Source of the DNA: Streptomyces pilosus
GTDB taxonomy: Bacteria; Actinomycetota; Actinomycetes; Streptomycetales; Streptomycetaceae
Reading direction: 5' to 3'
NCBI RefSeq assembly: GCF_014649835.1
Contig: NZ_BMTU01000006.1
Span: forward strand, 248,001 to 312,000
Length of the DNA stretch: 64,000 nt
Shown: one piece after another, positions 15,566-23,473 of the stretch
Position numbering within the stretch: the first letter of the stretch is position 1
How the letters are laid out: every line of letters begins with the position of its first letter
Program-made: the position numbers and the translations under genes
The notes under the pieces: model-generated
What the model was told of the DNA's origin: nothing
Database searches by the model: none
Seen by the model: the letters and a program-made list of their open reading frames with translations, nothing else

Positions 15566-16243
15566 ATGTCCCCGCGCAGCGCCCTGGTCAATGAAGAGTT
15601 GCGGAGGCGTTCGAAGGAGCGGCTGCTGCACGCCGCCGTCGAACTGGTCGGGGAACGCGGGTACGAGGCGACGACGCTCGGCGACATCGCCGACCGGGCG
15701 GGGTCCGCGCGAGGTCTGGTCTCGTACTACTTCCCGGGAAAACGCCAGCTCGTGCAGTCCGCCGTGCACCGGCTGATGCACCGCACCCTGGAGGAGGCGC
15801 TGGAGCGCGAGCCGCGCACCGGGGACGGCCGGGAGCGGATGGCGCGGGCCATCGACGCGATCCTCGGCCTGGCGCGGGAGAGGCCGGTCCTGATGCGCCA
15901 GCACATGGCGGGCCTGCTGCAGGCCGAGGGCTTCCTGCCCTGCCCGGAACAGCGGCGTCTGGGCGAACTGCTGAGCGACACCGTCGCCCGGCACGGCTCC
16001 GACAACGTCGAGGCCGGCTACCCGATGCTGCGCGCCCTGCTGATGGGCGCCGTGTACGCGGCCGTGATGCCGGGGGCGCCGATGCCCGTGCCCGTACTGC
16101 GCGCGGAGCTGTTCGCACGCTACGGGCTCGACTGGGAGTCGGGGGTCCCGCCGGACACCGGAGCGCCCGGCGGGACGTGTGCGGAGGACCGGACGGACAC
16201 GGCCCGGTTCTTCGCGACGGAGCCGGAGGCTCAGTCGAAGTAG
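15566..16243 (+). CDS. TetR-family transcriptional regulator
   Basis: 225 residues from ATG 15566, with GGAG about 8 nt upstream. The N-terminal DNA-binding domain is clear: RRRSKERLLHAAVELVGERGYEATTLGDIADRAGSARGLVSYYFPGKRQLV, ending in the usual YYFxxK. The C-terminal ligand domain is divergent, so the inducer is unknown. The only nearby operator is in its own promoter. The last 13 bp overlap tail to tail with the LVIVD gene on the other strand. Confidence 0.9.
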   Translation: MSPRSALVNEELRRRSKERLLHAAVELVGERGYEATTLGDIADRAGSARGLVSYYFPGKRQLVQSAVHRLMHRTLEEALEREPRTGDGRERMARAIDAILGLARERPVLMRQHMAGLLQAEGFLPCPEQRRLGELLSDTVARHGSDNVEAGYPMLRALLMGAVYAAVMPGAPMPVPVLRAELFARYGLDWESGVPPDTGAPGGTCAEDRTDTARFFATEPEAQSK

Positions 16244-17733
16244 TCCGGCTGCGTCTGCACGTTGAGCTCACGCATGTGGACCCAGCGGGCCGGGTCCGTG
16301 CGCCGGTCGTCGATCTTCAGGACGTCGAAGCCCTTGGCGATGTCGTTCGAGTAGATGTAGCCGTTGTAGTAGTACGCCGACCAGGAGCCGCCGGTGGTGA
16401 TGCGGTCGGTGGTCAGCGGACCGCGCTCGAAGTACGCGATCTCCCTGGGCTTCGAGGAGTTGGTGAAGTCCCAGACCGAGACGCCGCCCTGGTACCACGC
16501 CTGGACCATCAGGTCCCGGCCGCGGACCGGGATCAGCGAGCCGTTGTGGGCCACGCAGTTCTCGGTGTCCGCCTGGTGGCGCGGGATCTTGAAGTAGCTG
16601 CGGAAGACGAGCTTGCTCCGGTCCCCCTTGCCGACGATGTCGTAGATGCCGTTGGCGCCGCGGTTCGGGCCGATCTCCGCGTTGCAGGTGGCGCCGCCGC
16701 CACCGCCCAGTTCGTCGGTGAAGACGACCTTGTTCGCCTTCTGGTTGAAGGTCGCCGAGTGCCAGAACGCGAAGTTGACGTTGTCCTGCACCCGGTCGAT
16801 CACCTTGGGCCGCTCGGGGTCCTTGATGGAGAACAGGATGCCGTCGCCCATGCAGGCACCGGCGGCCAGGTCCCTGGAGGGCAGGACGGTGATGTCGTGG
16901 CAGCCGGTGGTCTTGGAGACACCCGGGTTGGTGGGCGCGCCCGGGTTGCCGCCGCCGTCGGGGCCCTCACCCGGGAACAGCACCGGGAAGCCCACGACCG
17001 CCGCCTTGTGCGGTGCCTTGCGCGGCACCTTGATCACGGAGATGCCGTCGTGCGGCGGCCGGCAGTCGGGGTACGCCGCGTTCGGCGAGTACGAGGAGAC
17101 GTAGACGTAGACGTTCTTGCGCTCGGGCACCAGCGTGTGGGTGTGCGAGCCGCAGGCGGTCTCGACGGCCGCGACGTAGCGCGGGTTGCGCTTGTCGCTG
17201 ATGTCGAAGACCTTCATTCCCTCCCACGAGGACTTCTCGGTCGCCGGCTGCGTGGTGCTGTTGCAACTGCTGTCGCTGCGCGAGGAGTCGGTGGACAGGA
17301 AGAGCAGGTCACCGGAGACGGAGATGTCGTTCTGCGAGCCCGGGCACAGGACCTGGGCCACCGTCTCGGGCGCCTTGGGGTTGCTGATGTCGAAGATGCG
17401 GAAGCCGTCGTAGTTGCCGGCGAACGCGTAGCGGCCCTGGAAGGCCAGGTCCGAGTTGGTGCCGGACAGCGCGTCCTTGGGGATGTTGGCCACGTGCCGG
17501 ATGTTGTCGGAGTGGACGACCTCGTCCTGGCCGGGTATCTCGCCGTTCTCGATGGCCTCGCGGGCCTCGGCCCGGTCGCTGCTCGAGACCTCCTTCTGCG
17601 CGGCGGGCGAGTCCCCGGGGTCGGGGATCGCGGCGGCCGGCGAGGCGGTGAGCAGGGCGGCCAGCAGACCTCCGGCCGCCGTGACAACTCCCAGCCGTCT
17701 GCGCCGGGTTCGGGAACCTCTCAACAGGATCAC
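16231..17733 (-). CDS. Secreted LVIVD-repeat beta-propeller protein
   Basis: 500 residues. A signal peptide with an Arg-rich start (RTRRRRLG, possibly Tat) and a cleavage-like ASPAAA-IPDP near 35 directs export. The mature part has repeats ending in G-x-x-V-F-D-I (GFRIFDIS, GMKVFDIS, GVSVWDF, GFDVLKID), the LVIVD propeller pattern. One histidine stands at a matching position in four successive blades: His199 (THTLVP), His279 (CHDITVLP), His325 (WHSATFN) and His396 (AHNGSLIP). Eight cysteines suggest disulfides. This recalls metal centres of other propeller enzymes, but no activity is known to me. GTG start with GGGAGG 6 nt upstream. Divergent from a DUF305 lipoprotein. Confidence 0.8.
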   Translation of the reverse strand: MILLRGSRTRRRRLGVVTAAGGLLAALLTASPAAAIPDPGDSPAAQKEVSSSDRAEAREAIENGEIPGQDEVVHSDNIRHVANIPKDALSGTNSDLAFQGRYAFAGNYDGFRIFDISNPKAPETVAQVLCPGSQNDISVSGDLLFLSTDSSRSDSSCNSTTQPATEKSSWEGMKVFDISDKRNPRYVAAVETACGSHTHTLVPERKNVYVYVSSYSPNAAYPDCRPPHDGISVIKVPRKAPHKAAVVGFPVLFPGEGPDGGGNPGAPTNPGVSKTTGCHDITVLPSRDLAAGACMGDGILFSIKDPERPKVIDRVQDNVNFAFWHSATFNQKANKVVFTDELGGGGGATCNAEIGPNRGANGIYDIVGKGDRSKLVFRSYFKIPRHQADTENCVAHNGSLIPVRGRDLMVQAWYQGGVSVWDFTNSSKPREIAYFERGPLTTDRITTGGSWSAYYYNGYIYSNDIAKGFDVLKIDDRRTDPARWVHMRELNVQTQPDYFD

Positions 17734-17746
17734 TGTTTTCCTCCCT

Positions 17747-17767
17747 CGTTCCGTTCACATCGGAACG
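17747..17767. promoter_or_regulatory. CGTTCCG-N7-CGGAACG dyad before the LVIVD gene
   Basis: Perfect 7-bp arms (17747-17753 and 17761-17767) lie directly upstream of the SD of the LVIVD gene, in the 209-bp region shared with the DUF305 gene. It may be an operator or a leader stem. Confidence 0.35.
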
Positions 17768-17942
17768 GTTTTCGCTCCGGCAGTATCGTCTTCGGCATGC
17801 ACATACCAACAGGGGGCAACGCCATCGCAACAAAGTTTTTTGATCAATGTTGCGCGGAAGCGTGCTAGGACGGTCGTCGACGCTCACGAGGCGTCCCGCC
17901 CCGCTCCCCGGAGGAGCGCACCGCCAGCCACAGGAGGTCCTT

Positions 17943-18605
17943 GTGCACTACCGCCGTGTGCCACGCCTGTCCGTCCTCACCGCCGGGCTGACCGCTCTGG
18001 CCGTCCTCGGGCTCGTGAGCTGCGACTCGGGCGAGGAGAAGACCAAGTCGTCAGCGGCGAGCGGGCCTTCGGTCATCGCACCCGGTGAACCCGGTGGGCA
18101 GAACCGGACCCTGTCGGCCGAGGAGGCCTCGCGGCAGCGCACGGAGGACGACTCCCCCAACTCCGCCGACGTCTCCTACGCGCGGATGATGATCGAGCAT
18201 CACGCGCAGGCCCTCGAGATGACGGACCTCGCGGCGGACCGTGCCGAGTCGCCGGGCATCGTCGCGCTGTCCGGGCGCATCTCCGCCGCCCAGAAGCCGG
18301 AGATCAGCGCGATGAAGGGCTGGCTGAGGAGTCACGGCAAGCCCGAGCGGGACGAGGGGCACGGGCACGACCACGCGACGATGCCCGGCATGGCCACCCA
18401 GGCCCAGCTGAAGCAGCTCCGCGCCGCCGGGGGCAAGGCCTTCGACCAGCTCTTCCTCACCTTGATGATCACGCATCACCAGGGGGCGATCACCATGTCC
18501 GCCGAGGTGAAGGGGCAGGGCAACAACATCTGGATCGAGGAGATGGCGGACGAGGTGGTAGCCCAGCAGACGAGTGAGATCAGCCGGATGCGCGACATGC
18601 TGTGA
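17943..18605 (+). CDS. DUF305 lipoprotein
   Basis: 220 residues from the GTG at 17943, with AGGAGG 5 nt upstream. The signal peptide ends in the lipobox VLGLVSC, so the protein should be anchored outside the membrane. The DUF305 core holds two helical repeats with MMIEHHAQALEM and MITHHQGAITM, each carrying paired His and Met, and a His-rich linker EGHGHDHATMPGM. His/Met richness outside the cell suggests copper or another metal, as an inference. It is divergent from the secreted LVIVD propeller and may share its promoter region and role. Confidence 0.87.
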   Translation: MHYRRVPRLSVLTAGLTALAVLGLVSCDSGEEKTKSSAASGPSVIAPGEPGGQNRTLSAEEASRQRTEDDSPNSADVSYARMMIEHHAQALEMTDLAADRAESPGIVALSGRISAAQKPEISAMKGWLRSHGKPERDEGHGHDHATMPGMATQAQLKQLRAAGGKAFDQLFLTLMITHHQGAITMSAEVKGQGNNIWIEEMADEVVAQQTSEISRMRDML

Positions 18606-18615
18606 CGGCCGGTCG

Positions 18616-18651
18616 CCCGCTCCCGGCCGCCCGCGCGCGACCGGGAGCGGG
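18616..18651. terminator. Hairpin between DUF305 and DUF6214 genes
   Basis: Arms 18616-18626 and 18641-18651 are perfect 11-bp complements with a 14-nt loop, 10 bp after the DUF305 stop. It lies between convergent genes. Confidence 0.6.
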
Positions 18652-18681
18652 TCTGCCGGCGCCGGCGGCCGGAGGCGCCCT

Positions 18682-19152
18682 TCAGCGGCGGGCGTGCCGC
18701 GGGGGCAGCAGCCCCGCGTCGCGTGTCCGGCCGATGAGTCGGAGCGCGCCGCGCCGGCTGTACCCGGTCTCGTCCATCACGGCGAGCACCGGATCGGCGC
18801 CGCGTTTCTGCGCCTCGCGGTAGGCCCGTGCCACGACGCCCCACGCCCCGCGCCCACGCGGCCGGACGGAGCCGTCGTCGCGGTGCGCGCCCGTACCCAC
18901 CGGGTCGCCGGGGTCCGGCCCGGCGCCGTCACCGCAGGCGCGCGCCAGCGGACCCTCGATCCAGTCGGCGAACACGGCGAGGTCCTCCAGGGTGAGCGCC
19001 GGCCGGGCCTGGACGTCCTCCACACAGACCCATCCGTCACAGACCGTCGCGAGCGCGTCGATCCTGGCCCCGTCGCCGAAGGCGAGCCGCACATGGAGCC
19101 ACCGGGTCGCCCGTTCCCCCTCGCGCACCTCCCACGCGGGCCACACGGACAC
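18682..19152 (-). CDS. DUF6214 family protein
   Basis: 156 residues if it starts at the GTG 19152, with GGAGGG 4 nt upstream. A GTG at 19146 has better SD spacing (10 nt), and a longer frame opens at 19206, but the DNA between 19153 and 19206 has the lower GC of a promoter. I recognise the family from its N-terminal WPAWEVREGE and RLAFGDGARIDALATVCDGWV. The C-terminal part AYREAQKRGADPVLAVM then YSRRGALRLIGRTRDAGLL looks like a small helix-turn-helix of the kind that ends many actinobacterial proteins. Function unknown; a DNA-binding role is a guess. Confidence 0.65.
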   Translation of the reverse strand: MSVWPAWEVREGERATRWLHVRLAFGDGARIDALATVCDGWVCVEDVQARPALTLEDLAVFADWIEGPLARACGDGAGPDPGDPVGTGAHRDDGSVRPRGRGAWGVVARAYREAQKRGADPVLAVMDETGYSRRGALRLIGRTRDAGLLPPRHARR

Positions 19153-19352
19153 CGCACCCTCCGCAGGAGAGCGATCGGAAAGCTGAAGAGAAGCTGCCTC
19201 GAGCACCCACGCAACGTAACGGGGTGATCAGATTCCTCCACGGGAACACGCACCCCGAGCGGCGTACGGCACCCTGTCAGCGGAGCGCGACCGGTGCCAT
19301 GCTGGGAGACACCAGCGGTATCGCGCCGATCCCACGGGTGAGGAGTTCCGCC

Positions 19353-20702
19353 GTGCTGCGTGTCGCCGTGATCGGTTCGGGGCCGAGCGGGTGCTACACC
19401 GCCCAGGGCCTGGTCCAGCAGGACCCCGGGGTGCGCGTCGACGTCCTGGACCGGCTGCCGTGCCCGTACGGGCTGGTCCGTTACGGCGTGGCACCGGACC
19501 ACGAGAAGATCAAATCCCTGCAGCACAGCCTGCGCACGGTGCTGGAGCACGAGCGCGTGCGCTTCCTCGGAGGGGTGCGGGTCGGCCCGGAGGGGGTGCC
19601 GGTCTCCCGGCTGCGGGAGCTCTACCACGCGGTGGTGTACTGCGTGGGCGCGGCGACGGACCGGCGGCTGGGCATCCCGGGCGAGGAGCTGCCGGGCAGC
19701 TGGTCGGCGACCGAGTTCGTGTCCTGGTACAGCGCGCATCCGGACGCGGCGGACGGCGGGTTCCTGGACGGGGTTCGGTCCGCGGTGGTCATCGGCGTGG
19801 GGAACGTCGCCGTGGACGTCACGCGCATGCTGGCCCGGGGCGCGGCGGAGCTGAGCCCCACCGACATGCCGCACGCGGCCCTGACCGCGCTCGCGGCGAG
19901 CCGGGTGACGCGCGTGCACATGGTGGGCAGGCGCGGACCGTCGCAGGCCCGCTTCACCACCAAGGAGCTGCGCGAACTGGCAACGCTGCCGGACACCGCC
20001 GTCGTGGTGGATCCGGCCGAGTCCGCGCTGGACCCGGCGTACACCGATCCGTCGTCGCTGCCCGGCCCGCAGCGCCGCAACGTCGAGGTGCTGCGCGGCT
20101 GGGCGACCGGGACGGCCCGCAACGCCGGGGCGCGGCGGCTGATCCGCGTGCGCTTCTTCCTCCGGCCGTCCGAACTGGTCGCCCGGGAGGGCAGGGTGGG
20201 CGCGGTGCGATTCGAGCGGACGGCGCCGGACGGCCACGGGGGTGTCACGGGCACCGGGCGCTTCGAGGAGATCGAGGCGCAGCTGGTGCTGCGGTCGGTG
20301 GGCTACCGCGGGGTGCCGCTGGAAGGGCTGCCGTTCGACGCGGCGCGGGGCACGGTGCCGCACCTCGCCGGGCGGGTCCTGCGCGGAGGCTCCGTCGCCG
20401 CCGGCGAGTACGTGGCGGGGTGGATCAAGCGGGGACCCACCGGCGTCATCGGCACCAACCGGTCCTGCGCGAAGGAGACGGTGACGTCGCTGCTGGCGGA
20501 CGCCCCCCTGCTCACCGGCCGTGACCTGCCCGGTGATCCCCTCACGGTCCTGCGGGCCGAGGGCGTCGAACCCGTCGGGTGGCAGGGCTGGCGGGCGATC
20601 GAACGGGCCGAGGCCCGGCTGGGCGCCTCCCTGGGCCGGGGCGTCGTCAAACTCCCCGACTGGGAGGCCCTGCGGTCGGCCGCCCGGACGGCCGGTACCT
20701 GA
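19353..20702 (+). CDS. Ferredoxin/adrenodoxin-type NADP+ reductase (FprA-like)
   Basis: 449 residues from the GTG at 19353, with AGGAG 7 nt upstream. Two dinucleotide folds are visible: VAVIGSGPSGCYTAQGL for FAD (8-13 glycines) and VVIGVGNVAVDVTRML for NADP. Family marks LVRYGVAPDHEKIKSL, IPGEELPGSWSATEFVSWY, LRSVGYRGVPL and YVAGWIKRGPTGVIGTNR match mycobacterial FprA and mitochondrial adrenodoxin reductase. It passes electrons from NADPH to ferredoxins, which then serve P450s or other reductases. No ferredoxin or P450 gene lies in the window, so partners are elsewhere. Confidence 0.9.
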   Translation: MLRVAVIGSGPSGCYTAQGLVQQDPGVRVDVLDRLPCPYGLVRYGVAPDHEKIKSLQHSLRTVLEHERVRFLGGVRVGPEGVPVSRLRELYHAVVYCVGAATDRRLGIPGEELPGSWSATEFVSWYSAHPDAADGGFLDGVRSAVVIGVGNVAVDVTRMLARGAAELSPTDMPHAALTALAASRVTRVHMVGRRGPSQARFTTKELRELATLPDTAVVVDPAESALDPAYTDPSSLPGPQRRNVEVLRGWATGTARNAGARRLIRVRFFLRPSELVAREGRVGAVRFERTAPDGHGGVTGTGRFEEIEAQLVLRSVGYRGVPLEGLPFDAARGTVPHLAGRVLRGGSVAAGEYVAGWIKRGPTGVIGTNRSCAKETVTSLLADAPLLTGRDLPGDPLTVLRAEGVEPVGWQGWRAIERAEARLGASLGRGVVKLPDWEALRSAARTAGT

Positions 20703-20725
20703 CCGCGCCCGGCGCCGCGCCGCAC

Positions 20726-20760
20726 GGGCCGGCTCCCTCTCCGGGGAACGGCCGGCCCGC
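20726..20760. terminator. Hairpin after reductase gene
   Basis: Arms 20726-20734 and 20752-20760 are 9-bp complements with a 17-nt loop, between convergent genes. Moderate support only. Confidence 0.45.
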
Positions 20761-20784
20761 CCCCCTCACGGCGGCCCCGGCCCG

Positions 20785-21144
20785 TCACGTCCCGCCGTGC
20801 CGGTCGGCCTGCCGGCCGGCCGCGGTGAGCAGGGAGTCGAGCAGGCCCGGGAAGAGGTCGTCCAGGTCGTCGCGGCGCAGGCCGTTCATCTTGGCGGTGC
20901 CCTCGTAGTTCTGCCGGATCACGCCGCTCTCGCGCAGCACCCGGAAGTGGTGGGTGGTGGTCGACTTGCTGACCGGCAGGTCGAAGTGCGAGCAGGACAG
21001 CGCCACTCCCCCGGCGGCGAGCTCACGGACGATGCGCAGCCGTACGGGGTCGGAGAGGGCGTGCAGCACGCCCTCGAGCCGGATCTCCCCGCGTACGGGA
21101 TGCGGCAGGTCACGGCTGCTGGGGACGGGGACTGCGGTCGTCAC
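20785..21144 (-). CDS. ArsR-family winged-helix regulator
   Basis: 119 residues from the GTG at 21144, with GGTGGAG 6 nt upstream. Typical ArsR layout: LEGVLHALSDPVRLRIVRELAAGG, then LPVSKSTTTHHFRVLRESGVI as the helix-turn-helix, and NYEGTAKMNGLRRDDL as the wing. The single cysteine (LSCSHFD) alone is not a metal site, so it probably senses something other than arsenic or zinc, perhaps redox state or a flavin substrate. It is divergent from an old-yellow-enzyme gene across a 50-bp dyad, so it probably represses both. Confidence 0.9.
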   Translation of the reverse strand: MTTAVPVPSSRDLPHPVRGEIRLEGVLHALSDPVRLRIVRELAAGGVALSCSHFDLPVSKSTTTHHFRVLRESGVIRQNYEGTAKMNGLRRDDLDDLFPGLLDSLLTAAGRQADRHGGT

Positions 21145-21174
21145 GGCGGCTCCACCTTCGTTCCGGGAGACCTC

Positions 21175-21228
21175 ATTGTACGAGAGGCATCGTAGTTTGA
21201 CATCCCCCGTACTACGATGCTTATCGTA
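21175..21228. promoter_or_regulatory. Overlapping divergent promoters with large ArsR operator dyad
   Basis: GCATCGTAGT (21187-21196) and ACTACGATGC (21211-21220) are perfect 10-bp arms, extended outward by TACGA (21179-21183) and TCGTA (21224-21228). TTGACA (21197-21202) serves as the -35 for the rightward gene, and its complement TGTCAA can serve as the -35 for the leftward gene with TACAAT (21175-21180) as -10 after 16 bp. One bound dimer could silence both genes. Confidence 0.75.
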
Positions 21229-21268
21229 CGACTCGCACCTCGTCCGGTCCCCACCGAATGGAGCCCCC

Positions 21269-22348
21269 GTGAGCACGCTGTTCGAGCCGTACACCCTGCG
21301 CGACGTGACGATCCCCAACCGGGTGTGGATGGCCCCGATGTGCCAGTACTCGGCGGTACCGGACGGCCCCGGAGCGGGTGCCCCCGGCGACTGGCACTTC
21401 GCCCACTACGCGGCCCGCGCGGCCGGCGGGACGGGCCTGATCGTCGTCGAGGCCACGGCCGTGTCGCCGGAGGGCCGCATCTCGCCGTACGACCTCGGGA
21501 TCTGGAACGACACCCAGGTGGAGGCGTTCCGCCGGATCACCGGGTTCCTCGCCTCCCGGGGCACCGTCCCCGCCGTCCAGCTCGCGCACGCCGGCCGCAA
21601 GGCGTCGACCGAGCGGCCCTGGAAGGGCGGCGCGCCGGTCGGGCCGGAGGCCCACGGCTGGCAGCCGGCGGCGCCGAGCCCTCTCGCCTTCACCGAGAAC
21701 CACCCGGTGCCCGACGAGCTGACCACCGGACAGATCCGGCAGGTCGTCGGGCAGTTCCGCGACGCCGCCCGGCGGGCGCTCGCCGCCGGTTTCGAGATCG
21801 CCGAGATCCACGGCGCCCACGGCTACCTGATCAACGAGTTCCTCTCCCCGCACTCCAACCACCGCACGGACACCTACGGCGGCTCGTACGAGAACCGGAC
21901 CCGCTTCGCGTTCGAGGTCGTGGACGCCGTGCGCGAGGTCTGGCCGGACGACAAGCCGCTGTTCTTCCGGGTTTCGGCCACGGACTGGCTGGAGGATTCC
22001 GGCTGGACCGCGGACGACACCGTCCGCCTCGCCGCCGGTCTGCACGCCCGCGGCGTCGACCTGCTCGACGTCTCCACCGGCGGCAACGCCTCCGGCGTGC
22101 GCATTCCCACCGGGCCCGGCTACCAGGTCCCCTTCGCCGCGCGGGTGCGGCGCGAGACACCGATGCCGGTCGCGGCGGTGGGCCTGATCACCGACCCCGT
22201 GCAGGCGGAGAAGATCCTCGCGGACCAGGAGGCGGACGCGGTGCTCCTCGGCCGCGAGCTGCTGCGCAACCCCTCCTGGGCCCGGCACGCGGCCCGTGAG
22301 CTGGGCGGCACGGTCCGCGTGCCGGACCAGTACCACCTCTCCGTCTGA
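21269..22348 (+). CDS. NADH:flavin oxidoreductase, old-yellow-enzyme family (YqjM type)
   Basis: 359 residues from the GTG at 21269, with GGAG 5 nt upstream. The FMN barrel has the class marks of YqjM-like ene-reductases: Cys25 and Tyr27 in MAPMCQYS, and the substrate-binding pair His181/His184 in HGAHGYLINEF. SPHSNHRTDTYGGSYENRTRF is nearly invariant in the family. These enzymes reduce activated C=C bonds with NAD(P)H and are often induced by electrophiles or oxidants. It is divergent from the ArsR gene and probably its main target. A hairpin follows the stop. Confidence 0.92.
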   Translation: MSTLFEPYTLRDVTIPNRVWMAPMCQYSAVPDGPGAGAPGDWHFAHYAARAAGGTGLIVVEATAVSPEGRISPYDLGIWNDTQVEAFRRITGFLASRGTVPAVQLAHAGRKASTERPWKGGAPVGPEAHGWQPAAPSPLAFTENHPVPDELTTGQIRQVVGQFRDAARRALAAGFEIAEIHGAHGYLINEFLSPHSNHRTDTYGGSYENRTRFAFEVVDAVREVWPDDKPLFFRVSATDWLEDSGWTADDTVRLAAGLHARGVDLLDVSTGGNASGVRIPTGPGYQVPFAARVRRETPMPVAAVGLITDPVQAEKILADQEADAVLLGRELLRNPSWARHAARELGGTVRVPDQYHLSV

Positions 22349-22383
22349 CCGTCCCGGCCCCGCCGGCCGGGCGGGAGCCACCG

Positions 22384-22412
22384 GGCCCGGAGCGCATGCC
22401 GCGCTCCGGGCC
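22384..22412 (+). terminator. Terminator after old-yellow-enzyme gene
   Basis: Arms 22384-22395 and 22401-22412 are perfect 12-bp complements with a 5-nt loop, followed by CTCGCTT. Confidence 0.7.
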
Positions 22413-22454
22413 TCTCGCTTGCCGCTCCTGTCCGAATGCGACGCACGCCCACCG

Positions 22455-22515
22455 TTGACTAGAAAGCGCTTACCCTTTACCTTCCGTTCATCGACCTGAC
22501 CGGAACGTTCGAACG
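22455..22515 (+). promoter_or_regulatory. Pectate lyase promoter with palindromes
   Basis: TTGACT (22455-22460), a 17-bp spacer and TACCTT (22478-22483) make a plausible promoter. AAGCGCTT (22464-22471), the centre of many LacI-family operators, lies inside the spacer. A second palindrome CGTTCGAACG (22506-22515) lies near or after the start point. Substrate-controlled repression is likely. Confidence 0.55.
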
Positions 22516-22592
22516 GTCCCTTCGATGGACGTGTACGTGGACACCATTCACGTGCACGACCCGCACCCCCACACTTCGACAGAAGGAACGAC

Positions 22593-23396
22593 ATGACTTC
22601 CGCGACACGACCACGCACCCGCGGGCGCGCACTGACGGGCGCACTCGCCACCCTGGGGCTTTCGCTTGGCATGGTCATGACCACCGGGGCGTCCTCGGCG
22701 CAGGCCGCCACCTGGCCCACCCCCAACGGCAGCCAGGGCGTCTCCTCCACCATCGCCGTGTCCGGCACCAAGGACTACGCGATGAAGCGGCTCTACGGCA
22801 CCGGCGACCTGGGCTCGGGCGGCCAGGACGAGGACCAGGGCCCGATCCTCGAACTGGCGGACGGCGCGGTCCTCAAGAACGTCGTCCTGGGAGCCCCCGC
22901 CGCCGACGGGATCCACTGCAAGGGCTCCTGCACGCTGCAGAACGTCTGGTGGGAGGACGTCGGCGAGGACGCCGCCACCTTCAAGGGCAAGTCGTCGGGG
23001 TCGGTCTACACCGTCAGCGGCGGCGGCGCCAAGGAGGCCAGTGACAAGGTCTTCCAGTTCAACGGCGCGGGAACGCTGAACGTGTCGAACTTCGCGGTCA
23101 AGAACTTCGGCACCTTCGTCCGCTCCTGCGGCAACTGCTCCACGCAGTACAAGCGGACCATCAACCTCAACACCATCGAGGTGAACTGGAAGGGCAGCAG
23201 ACTGGCCGGCATCAACACCAACTACGGCGACAGCGCGACCCTGCGGAACATCACGATCATCGGGGACAGCAGCAAGAAGATCGTTCCCTGCCAGAAGTAC
23301 ATCGGCAACAACACCGGCAAGGAGCCCAGCAGCAACGGCTCGGGCCCCGACGGCACCCACTGCAAGTACGCGTCCTCCGACATCACCTACCGGTAG
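22593..23396 (+). CDS. Secreted pectate lyase, polysaccharide lyase family 3
   Basis: 267 residues, ATG 22593 with AAGGA about 6 nt upstream. The signal peptide ends near ASSAQA-ATWP. The mature chain has the PL3 short beta-helix pattern: ILELADGAVLKNVVLGAPAADGIHC, then CTLQNVWWEDVGEDAATFKG, and RRTI-like positions in QYKRTINLNTIEVN. Cysteine pairs HCKGSC and SCGNC suit an exported protein. Family 3 enzymes cut polygalacturonate by beta-elimination and need calcium. Overall similarity to PL3 is strong. It is a single gene with its own palindrome-bearing promoter, with no pectin uptake genes beside it. Confidence 0.88.
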   Translation: MTSATRPRTRGRALTGALATLGLSLGMVMTTGASSAQAATWPTPNGSQGVSSTIAVSGTKDYAMKRLYGTGDLGSGGQDEDQGPILELADGAVLKNVVLGAPAADGIHCKGSCTLQNVWWEDVGEDAATFKGKSSGSVYTVSGGGAKEASDKVFQFNGAGTLNVSNFAVKNFGTFVRSCGNCSTQYKRTINLNTIEVNWKGSRLAGINTNYGDSATLRNITIIGDSSKKIVPCQKYIGNNTGKEPSSNGSGPDGTHCKYASSDITYR

Positions 23397-23413
23397 CCCC
23401 TCCCCCCACGGGC

Positions 23414-23459
23414 GACGGCCGTACGGGGTGCCCCGCGCGCGGCACCCCGTACGGCCGTC
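23414..23459. terminator. Long perfect hairpin between convergent genes
   Basis: Arms 23414-23432 and 23441-23459 are perfect 19-bp complements around an 8-nt loop. It ends 15 bp before the stop of the convergent PaaX gene and should terminate both transcripts. Confidence 0.85.
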
Positions 23460-23473
23460 CGCCGTTCGCGCCC

